Assembly (NCBI GenBank): GCA_900450595.1 | Contig: UGGS01000001.1 | Location: 930,001 to 994,000 of the forward strand | DNA: 64,000 nt | Source of the DNA: [Flavobacterium] thermophilum | GTDB lineage: Bacteria; Bacillota; Bacilli; Bacillales; Anoxybacillaceae | Direction of reading: 5' to 3' | Part shown: in pieces, positions 57,855 through 64,000 of the stretch | Layout: every line of letters begins with the position of its first letter | Position numbering within the stretch: the first letter of the stretch is position 1 | Notes under the pieces: generated by a model | The model's database searches: none | Told to the model about the DNA's origin: nothing | What the model saw: only the letters and a program-made list of their open reading frames with translations | Position numbers and translations under genes: made by a program

Positions 57855-58889
57855 CTATGCTCGCCAAGCTTCCTCGAGCTCCCTCTTCAGCTCTTCGACA
57901 AGCTCCGCCGCCGGAAGCTCCCGCGCCAGCCGATATCCCGTCCCGGCCCAAAGCGACATTCCCTCCGGGTCGCCCGCCTTGGCGGATGCGGCGCGCAGCG
58001 GCTTCGTCATATGGTGCACATGCGGATACGCCGCCGGCGCCAAGGCGCGATACTCCGCCATAAACCGGTTCACAAGCCCGCGCGCCGGCCGGCCGGTAAA
58101 CGCCCTCGTCACGGCCGTCTCCACAAACCGCGGATCGGCAAGCGCCTGTTTATGAAGCGGGTGCGCCCCGCTTTCCGGGCAGCGCAAAAACGCCGTCCCG
58201 AGCTGCACCGCGCTCGCCCCGGCTTTAAGAGCCGCCGCAATGCCGCGCCCATCCATGATCCCGCCCGCCGCCGCGAGCGGAACCCGGACCGCCGCCCGCA
58301 CTCGGGCCAGCAGCGGAAACAACTCAAGCGCCTCATCTTGTTCCGGATCGTTGCCAAACGACGCCCGATGCCCGCCCGCTTCCTCCCCTTGCACACAAAG
58401 CGCATTCGCCCCAGCTTCGGCTGCCATTTCAGCTTCCTCCACCGCCGTGACCGTCACGATCACAAACGATCCCGCCTTTTGCAAGGCAGCGATCACTTCC
58501 TTGTCCGGGCAACCAAATGTAAAGCTCACAACCGGCACTCGCTCCTGAAGAAGCACATCAAGCTTCGCCGCCCAGTCGTCGTCCTCCCATTTCGGCTCGC
58601 CGACTGACGCCCCAAACCGCTCCGCCTCCGCCGCCAGTGCTACACGGTACCGTTCGACCGCCTCCTCATCCACTGTTTTGTCCCCCGGCACAAACACATT
58701 TACCCCAAACGGCCGATCCGTCAACGTCCGCAGCTCGTGAATTTCCTTCCTTATGGCCTCCGCTGTCTTGTACCCGCCAGCCAAAAACCCAAGCCCTCCG
58801 GCGTTCGACACCGCCGCGGCCAGTTCAGGCGTCGACACTCCGCCTGCCATCGGCGCTTGAATGATCGGGATGGGAAGTGTAGAGAACAT
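57855..58889 (-). CDS. Nitronate monooxygenase
   Basis: 344 residues from MFSTLPIPIIQAPMAGGVSTPELAAAVSNAGGLGFLAGG, the FMN-binding N-terminus of 2-nitropropane dioxygenase/NMO enzymes. Further marks: VSFTFGCPD, GANALCVQGEEAGGHRASF (catalytic His), VPLAAAGGIMDGRGIAAALKAGASAVQLGTAFL and GRPARGLVNRFM. It oxidises alkyl nitronates such as propionate-3-nitronate to carbonyl compounds and nitrite. The ATG with AAAGAGGG upstream is used, seven codons after an alternative. Nitrite produced could feed NasD; that is inference. Confidence 0.93.
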   Translation of the reverse strand: MFSTLPIPIIQAPMAGGVSTPELAAAVSNAGGLGFLAGGYKTAEAIRKEIHELRTLTDRPFGVNVFVPGDKTVDEEAVERYRVALAAEAERFGASVGEPKWEDDDWAAKLDVLLQERVPVVSFTFGCPDKEVIAALQKAGSFVIVTVTAVEEAEMAAEAGANALCVQGEEAGGHRASFGNDPEQDEALELFPLLARVRAAVRVPLAAAGGIMDGRGIAAALKAGASAVQLGTAFLRCPESGAHPLHKQALADPRFVETAVTRAFTGRPARGLVNRFMAEYRALAPAAYPHVHHMTKPLRAASAKAGDPEGMSLWAGTGYRLARELPAAELVEELKRELEEAWRA

Positions 58890-58982
58890 GGCAATACCCT
58901 CTTTCTGCATTAGTGGTTGTCCTATCCTCGTTTACGGTTTCTTAACTCTTTCGCGTTTTACTCAAGAAATTCCTTCATCGTT

Positions 58983-59010
58983 GCGTATAGGAGCATTTTG
59001 ATTCTCCTAC
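58983..59010. terminator. Hairpin between nitronate monooxygenase and Rpn genes
   Basis: GTATAGGAG pairs with CTCCTAC in an imperfect 8-bp stem around ATTTTGATT. It lies between two divergent starts and could be regulatory rather than terminating. The region also holds a GCTAAAAT -10-like sequence at about 59060 for the downstream gene. Confidence 0.35.
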
Positions 59011-59088
59011 AAAGGAATAAAAAACTGATACGGCGAAGAAATCATTACGACCAAGTATGCTAAAATAAATATATGGGGAGGATAACGA

Positions 59089-60027
59089 ATGAGGGAAGAG
59101 ATGTCTATTGCCCATAATAATTATGACATCATTTTCCGCAGTATGACGGAACAGTTTAAAGAAAAAGCTCTCGATTTTTATGGTATACATGTTGCCCCAA
59201 TCGTTCGCGTTGAACCAACAGACCTGCCGATCATCGCTGTCAATGACCGAAGAATGGATTTCTTGTTTCTACTAGCCGATGATACGTACCTACATTTAGA
59301 GTTTCAAACAACGTTTCGGGAACATGACCTCGATCGATTTTTACAATATGATGTAAGTGCATATGAAAAATATAAAAAACCCATTCATACTGTGGTGATT
59401 TATAGTGCGAACGTCGACAATGCTCCTCGATCCAAAAACTACGGTTCTATCAAATACGAGACACAGGCTGTCTTTATGAAAGACTATGACGGGGATCAAA
59501 TAATGAAGCAACTAAAAACCAAAATCGAAAACAACGAGGAACTAACAGAACAAGATGAGTTGAATCTTATCTTTTTACCCTTGATGAAAAGTACTGTAGA
59601 CTGTTCAGAACGAGCAATTGAGGCAGTAGAATTAGCCCAAAAGATTACAGATCCAGAAAAACAATTCCGCTTATTGTCAACGATTATTGCTGTGTCGGAC
59701 AAATTTATCGATGAGAAATACGTTGAAAGACTAATGGAGGCGATCAAAATGGTGAGAGTACTTCGGGAATTGGAAAAAAGAGCAGAGCTGAAAGGGAGAA
59801 TTTTTGAAAGCCAACAAGCCATCAAAAAATATATGAAAGCCCGGTATGGAGCAGCGGCAAAAGAAATACAGGACAAAGTAGATACGATCACCGATTTGTA
59901 TATATTGACCCATCTGTTAGATGACATTTTCGGAGCTGAAACACGTGAAGAAATCGAACGACTAATCGACGAAGCGATCACAAAACAATCACAGATGAAC
60001 AAAAGCACAAAACAGCTGGGAAAATAA
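59089..60027 (+). CDS. Rpn-family PD-(D/E)XK nuclease
   Basis: 312 residues; ATG after GGGGAGGATAACGA. The nuclease core reads NDRRMDFLFLLADDTYLHLEFQTTFREHDLDRFLQYD, giving the D-n-ExQ catalytic pattern, then KKPIHTVVIYS. The C-terminal half is helical (LKGRIFESQQAIKKYMKARYGAAAKEIQDKVDTI...IFGAETREEIERLIDEAI). Rpn proteins promote RecA-independent recombination and have been linked to defence; many genomes carry multiple copies. More AT-rich than its neighbours, so possibly transferred. Convergent with xylB. Confidence 0.88.
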   Translation: MREEMSIAHNNYDIIFRSMTEQFKEKALDFYGIHVAPIVRVEPTDLPIIAVNDRRMDFLFLLADDTYLHLEFQTTFREHDLDRFLQYDVSAYEKYKKPIHTVVIYSANVDNAPRSKNYGSIKYETQAVFMKDYDGDQIMKQLKTKIENNEELTEQDELNLIFLPLMKSTVDCSERAIEAVELAQKITDPEKQFRLLSTIIAVSDKFIDEKYVERLMEAIKMVRVLRELEKRAELKGRIFESQQAIKKYMKARYGAAAKEIQDKVDTITDLYILTHLLDDIFGAETREEIERLIDEAITKQSQMNKSTKQLGK

Positions 60028-60035
60028 AATGTTTC

Positions 60036-60066
60036 TCCCCCAATCCGCCAGCCGGTTGGGGGAGAG
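60036..60066. terminator. Bidirectional terminator between Rpn gene and xylB
   Basis: CTCCCCCAA pairs with TTGGGGGAG around an inner CCG/CGG, located between two convergent stop codons. Confidence 0.8.
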
Positions 60067-60069
60067 GAG

Positions 60070-61575
60070 TCACGGCCGAAACACCTTTAACCGTTTCGCC
60101 AGTTCTTTCGTACGCGGATATACATCGCGATAAATCGCAAACAGCTCTTTGTATTTCGCCGCCGCATCCGGCCGCGGTTCGACGACGGATTCGACTTGTT
60201 TGAACGCATCCGCGCATTGCTTGAGCGAATCGAACCAGCCGACGCCGCAGGCCGCGATCATCGCGGCGCCGAGCCCCGGCCCTTGTTCGCTTTTCAACTT
60301 CTCCACCGGTAGGCCGAAAATATCGGCTTGGATTTGCAACCACTCGGCGCTTTTCGCCCCGCCGCCGATCGAGACGACCGAGTCGATCGTTTTGCCGCTC
60401 GCTTTGATGATCTCCACCGACTCGTTGAGCGAGAACGTAATCCCTTCCATGACCGCGCGGGCAAAATCCCATTTCGTCTGCCGCGAGTCGATGCCGATAA
60501 ACGACCCGCGAATATCGGCGTCCGCATAAGGCGTCCGCTCGCCGACCAAATACGGCGTAAACAACAACCCGTTCGCACCGATCGGCGACTCGGCAGCGCG
60601 CTGGACGATCTCGGCAAACGGCACGTCTTCCGCAAACGTCCGCTTCCACCAGTCAAAGCTGTAGCCCGCCGCCAGCGTCACTCCCATGATATAGTAAGCA
60701 TTTGGCTCGGCGTGGTTGAAGTAATGCACTTTTCCAGCGAAATCTTTTTCCCCGCTTTGTTCATAGGCCAGCACGACGCCTGACGTGCCGATGCTTGACA
60801 TCATGCAGCCTTCTGCCAAAATGCCCGCGCCAACCGCACCGCACGCATTGTCGGCCCCGCCGGCGAACACTTTCACCGATACCGGCAGCCCCGTCTGCTC
60901 GGCCATCTCCGGGCGCAGCGTCCCGACGAACGCCGTCGCTTCAACAAGCGGCGGACAAAGCGTGAGATCGACGCCGACCGCCCGGGCGATCGCCTCGCTC
61001 CACGTTTTCGTTTTGATATCCAACAACAGCGTCCCCGCCGCATCCGATACATCCATCGCCATGTGCCCGGTCAAGCGGAAGCGGACATAATCTTTCGGCA
61101 ACAAAAACACCCGCGCCCGCTCGTACAGTTCGGGTTCATGGTTTTTCACCCACAGCAGTTTCGGCAACGTAAACCCTTCGAGCGCCTCGTTTTTTGCGAT
61201 CGAAAGCAGCGTCTCTCGACCGACTTTCGCCTCAATTTCCTGACACTCGGCTGTCGTTCTCGTATCATTCCACAAAATCGCGTTGCGCACGACATTCCCG
61301 TCGTCATCAAGCAGCACAAGCCCGTGCATTTGTCCAGAAAAACTCAAGCCGACGATCGACTCCGGGGAAATGCCCGCCGTTTCCCAAACGCGGCGCAACG
61401 CCGTAATCGTCTTCTCCACCCAATCGTCTGGGCGCTGCTCACTATATCCGGAATGCGGCTGGTAGAGGGGATAGGACTCGGTCCATTCCCCTCTTACCTG
61501 CCCGTTTCGATCGACAAGCAATACTTTGACTGCACTCGTTCCTAAATCGACGCCAATGACGTATTCCACGCTCAT
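60070..61575 (-). CDS. xylB: Xylulokinase
   Basis: 501 residues of the FGGY kinase family. VIGVDLGTSAVKVLLVDRNGQVRGEWTESYPLYQPHSGYSEQRPDDW is the N-terminal phosphate region, GLSFSGQMHGLVLLDDDG the sugar-binding segment, and FAGGADNACGAVGAGIL plus SIGGGAKSAEWLQIQADIFGLPV the ATP-binding C-terminal half. It converts D-xylulose to xylulose-5-phosphate. The start lies seven bases after the xylA stop codon, so the two genes are one operon. Confidence 0.97.
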   Translation of the reverse strand: MSVEYVIGVDLGTSAVKVLLVDRNGQVRGEWTESYPLYQPHSGYSEQRPDDWVEKTITALRRVWETAGISPESIVGLSFSGQMHGLVLLDDDGNVVRNAILWNDTRTTAECQEIEAKVGRETLLSIAKNEALEGFTLPKLLWVKNHEPELYERARVFLLPKDYVRFRLTGHMAMDVSDAAGTLLLDIKTKTWSEAIARAVGVDLTLCPPLVEATAFVGTLRPEMAEQTGLPVSVKVFAGGADNACGAVGAGILAEGCMMSSIGTSGVVLAYEQSGEKDFAGKVHYFNHAEPNAYYIMGVTLAAGYSFDWWKRTFAEDVPFAEIVQRAAESPIGANGLLFTPYLVGERTPYADADIRGSFIGIDSRQTKWDFARAVMEGITFSLNESVEIIKASGKTIDSVVSIGGGAKSAEWLQIQADIFGLPVEKLKSEQGPGLGAAMIAACGVGWFDSLKQCADAFKQVESVVEPRPDAAAKYKELFAIYRDVYPRTKELAKRLKVFRP

Positions 61576-61582
61576 CCCTCTT

Positions 61583-62920
61583 TCACGAACGGGATCCGCT
61601 CGGCACGCTGACTTCCAACAAATATTGGTTGAGCAGCGTTTTCAGCCGCTCTAAGCGGCCGGACGTATTGCGAATGTCGCCGAGCTGCAAGGCATACTCC
61701 TCAAGCTTTTTGAAGTCCGCCGTCCCTTCGACGATCTCGCGGCCGATGCCTTCCGTATAGCTTTTGTACCGCTCTTCGATGAACTGTTCAAACACGCGGT
61801 CTTCCAGCAAGCGATGAGCGACTTTCAAACCAATCGCAAAGCTGTCCATCCCGGCGATATGAGCGTAGAACAAATCTTCCGGTTCGAACGATCCTCTCCG
61901 CACTTTCGCGTCAAAGTTCAAGCCGCCGCGCCCAAGGCCGCCGTTTTGCAAAATTTCATACATCGCCAACGTCGTCGTATACAAATCGGTCGGGAATTCG
62001 TCCGTATCCCAGCCAAGCAGCATATCGCCTTGGTTCGCATCGACCGAGCCCAACATGCCGTGGATGCGGGCGACGCGCAGCTCATGTTCAAACGTATGGC
62101 CGGCCAATGTCGCATGGTTCGCTTCAATATTGAATTTGAAATGATCTTTCAGCCCATATGTCTGCAAGAACGCCAACGCCGTCGCCACATCGAAGTCATA
62201 TTGATGCTTCGTCGGCTCTTTCGGCTTCGGTTCGATCAAAAACTGGCCGTCAAAGCCGATTTCTTTCGCATAGTCGACCGCCATGTGCAAGAAGCGGGCT
62301 AAGTTGTCAAGCTCCAGCTTCATGTCCGTATTCAAGAGCGTCTCATAACCTTCCCGGCCGCCCCAAAACACGTAGTTTTCCGCTCCGAGCCGTTTGGCGA
62401 TCTCGAGCCCTTTTTTCACTTTCGCCGCCGCATAGGCGAATACATCGGCATTGCATGACGTTGCCGCCCCGTGAACGAAGCGTGGATGGCTGAACAAGTT
62501 CGCCGTATTCCACAGCAGCTTCGTTTTGCTTGTTTTCATGTATTCTTCAATCATATCGACGATTTCATCCAAGTTTTTGTACGTCTCGCTGAGCGTCTCG
62601 CCTTCTGGAGCGATGTCGACATCATGGAAGCAGAAAAACGGAACGTTCAACTTTTCAAACAGCTCAAACGCCGCCTCGACGCGCACCTTCGCCAAATCCA
62701 TCCCGCTGTATTTGTCCCACGGACGAATCATATTGCCGACGCCAAACGGATCCGATCCATCCCCCGTGAACGTATGCCAATACGCGACCGAAAAGCGCAA
62801 ATGCTCCTCCATTGTTTTGTCGCCGACTTTTTCTTCCGGATTATAAAACTTAAACGCCAACGGATTGCGCGACTCCGGTCCTTCATATGGAATGGTTCCG
62901 ATATTCGGGAAATACGCCAT
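61583..62920 (-). CDS. xylA: Xylose isomerase
   Basis: 445 residues from [33 protein letters not shown], with AAGGAGGAC before the ATG. Catalytic motifs include [14 protein letters not shown] (His), [37 protein letters not shown] (metal-binding Glu) and [21 protein letters not shown], with metal Asp residues in [27 protein letters not shown]. It interconverts D-xylose and D-xylulose. An IS1634-family element begins within about 100 bases upstream; no xylR or xyl operator is present, so the native promoter has been separated from the gene. Confidence 0.98.
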   Translation of the reverse strand: MAYFPNIGTIPYEGPESRNPLAFKFYNPEEKVGDKTMEEHLRFSVAYWHTFTGDGSDPFGVGNMIRPWDKYSGMDLAKVRVEAAFELFEKLNVPFFCFHDVDIAPEGETLSETYKNLDEIVDMIEEYMKTSKTKLLWNTANLFSHPRFVHGAATSCNADVFAYAAAKVKKGLEIAKRLGAENYVFWGGREGYETLLNTDMKLELDNLARFLHMAVDYAKEIGFDGQFLIEPKPKEPTKHQYDFDVATALAFLQTYGLKDHFKFNIEANHATLAGHTFEHELRVARIHGMLGSVDANQGDMLLGWDTDEFPTDLYTTTLAMYEILQNGGLGRGGLNFDAKVRRGSFEPEDLFYAHIAGMDSFAIGLKVAHRLLEDRVFEQFIEERYKSYTEGIGREIVEGTADFKKLEEYALQLGDIRNTSGRLERLKTLLNQYLLEVSVPSGSRS

Positions 62921-62939
62921 GTCCAAGTCCTCCTTACTC

Positions 62940-64000
62940 ACATTTCGCACCCTCTCGACCAAAATCGGGAGGATTTTTTCATCCCGGTGTCGAATAGGTC
63001 CTTGACACACAAGGAATGCAAAGGAGTTTTTCCATCATGGACGTTCGAATTCGGGCGATTTATGAAAGTTCCTATTTGAATATAATAAGTACCATTTTCA
63101 AAGATCTTGGCCTCCCTCAGCTGATTGACCGGCTGGTTCCGGTGGATCCTCAATGCCAAACCCGAGCCAGTGATGTGGTCGGGCTGCTTCTCTTGGATAT
63201 CTTGAGCGGCCGGCAAGCCCTCGTTCATTTGGAACGGTGGGCGCATGACATCGACTTGCCCAAGCTGATCCGGCCAGGATTGGATCCGTCTTGGTTCAAC
63301 GACGATGCCATTGCTCGCCATTTGGACCGGCTGTATGAGGCCAATATCCATCAAGTCCTTTCGTCTTGCCTGGTGCAAATCTACAAGAAAGAAGGCCTCC
63401 CTCTCCGTGTCTTTCACGCGGATACGACGGACAAGACGGTTTACGGTGCGTATGAATCCGATTCGTCGGATGGGTTGCACATCACCTATGGCTATAACCG
63501 CCATCATCGCTGGCAAAAGCAGATCGGATTCGGCCTGATCGGCAACGAGGACGGCATCCCGTTTTACGGCGACGTGCACGACGGCAACGCGCCGGACAAA
63601 ACGTGGAATCCCGAGGTGCTCTCCCGTGTCCATGAGCAGCTGAGGGAAGCGAAGATCGAAGACGAATGGATTTACGTGGCAGATTCCGCTGCGATGACGA
63701 AGGACACGCTGGCGCAAACGAAAGCCGCCAACGCCTTTTTGATCACGAGAGGGCCGTCGTCGCTCCGGATTGTCAAAACGGCGCTTTCGGAGGCGGATGC
63801 CCAACCCGATTCGGCGTGGAGCGCCCCCTTTGCGCTGGCCGAGAAAAACGGCGCCACGTACCGGGTATGGGAAACGGCCTCGACATATGAAGGCCAGCCC
63901 GTACGACTGATCGTCGTCGAATCGAGTGCGCTCGACCAGCGAAAAGGAAAGACGCTCGAAACAGAACGAACCAAAGAAGCGGAGCTTCTTCGCGAGGAAC
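62940..64000 (+). mobile_element. IS1634-family insertion sequence, partial
   Basis: The element holds the transposase gene at 63037 and continues past the window. The left end is not precisely located; it must lie between the xylA ribosome site (62926-62932) and the transposase gene. A hairpin-prone stretch CTCTCGACC...GGGAGG lies at 62951-62974. Orientation is opposite to xylA. Confidence 0.75.
63037..64000 (+). CDS. IS1634-family transposase, N-terminal part
   Basis: 321 residues are visible, with no stop before the window ends. The ATG follows AAAGGAG. The N-terminal region IISTIFKDLGLPQLIDRLVPVDPQCQTRASDVVGLLLLDILSGRQALVHLERW is the DUF4277-type leader of IS1634/IS1182-like transposases. 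The DDE domain begins LPLRVFHADTTDKTVYGAYE (first Asp) and continues GIPFYGDVHDGNAPDKTWNPEV and WIYVADSAAMTKDTLAQT (second Asp). Catalytic Glu would lie beyond the window. Confidence 0.9.
   Translation, partial: MDVRIRAIYESSYLNIISTIFKDLGLPQLIDRLVPVDPQCQTRASDVVGLLLLDILSGRQALVHLERWAHDIDLPKLIRPGLDPSWFNDDAIARHLDRLYEANIHQVLSSCLVQIYKKEGLPLRVFHADTTDKTVYGAYESDSSDGLHITYGYNRHHRWQKQIGFGLIGNEDGIPFYGDVHDGNAPDKTWNPEVLSRVHEQLREAKIEDEWIYVADSAAMTKDTLAQTKAANAFLITRGPSSLRIVKTALSEADAQPDSAWSAPFALAEKNGATYRVWETASTYEGQPVRLIVVESSALDQRKGKTLETERTKEAELLREE

Overview
The window looks like a chromosomal segment of a thermophilic Geobacillus, most like the kaustophilus/thermoleovorans/stearothermophilus group. Base composition is GC-moderate, Shine-Dalgarno sites are strong, TTG and GTG starts are common, and the regulators (TnrA, OhrR, DeoR-type FruR, KinB-like kinase) are of Bacillaceae type. 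The carboxylesterase at 17.1-17.8 kb matches, from memory, the 250-residue monoacylglycerol lipase of Bacillus sp. H-257. No rRNA or tRNA genes and no CRISPR array were seen.

Layout. 0-5.2 kb: end of a glycerophosphodiester phosphodiesterase gene, topB, and an aldo/keto reductase gene split by a TnpB-only IS605-family element. 5.3-12.6 kb: secreted M3 peptidase, a folded cloverleaf-like element, the NAD salvage pair pncA-pncB, a YidC2-type insertase operon whose upstream side is occupied by an insertion sequence, and a 157-bp palindrome. 12.8-18.4 kb: a 1386-residue TPR protein with an internal C39-like domain, the lipase and a membrane protein. 18.6-25.0 kb: narGHJI with a well placed FNR site, followed by a 334-bp deletion relic of a second IS605-family element. 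25.5-33.7 kb: uroporphyrinogen-III synthase, immune inhibitor A, a sensor kinase, methionine aminopeptidase, YjbQ and an MBL-fold hydrolase. 33.7-37.3 kb: fructose operon fruR-fruK-fruA. 37.6-40.2 kb: a DUF5317 protein, a 30-residue peptide and a GGDEF/HD-GYP protein. 40.6-41.4 kb: an AbrB/Doc toxin-antitoxin pair, followed by a transposase-less copy of the 10.9-kb insertion sequence. 41.9-47.9 kb: BASS transporter, EndoI-type nuclease, truncated NhaC, phosphoesterase, YkoP-like protein, tnrA, FbpA-like small genes, ohrA-ohrR. 48.7-55.2 kb: narK and nasD-nasE-nasC for nitrate/nitrite assimilation. 55.5-60.0 kb: orphan DnaA domain I protein, thioesterase, iron alcohol dehydrogenase, nitronate monooxygenase, Rpn nuclease. 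60.1-64.0 kb: xylA-xylB, with an IS1634-family element directly upstream and running off the window.

How it fits together. Nitrogen metabolism is the main theme. Respiratory nitrate reductase (FNR-controlled) and the assimilatory narK/nasDEC genes lie about 30 kb apart, with tnrA between them. I find exact matches to the TnrA box TGTNA-N7-TNACA upstream of tnrA (two) and of nasD (one). The second theme is mobile DNA: two IS605-family elements whose ends align, one active-looking and one reduced to the ends plus a TnpB tail; an insertion sequence and its microhomology-type deletion derivative; an IS1634 copy; and three or four smaller inverted-repeat elements. The most unusual structure is the multi-branched inverted repeat at 7.1-7.36 kb. 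All family assignments come from reading motifs; no database search was run.
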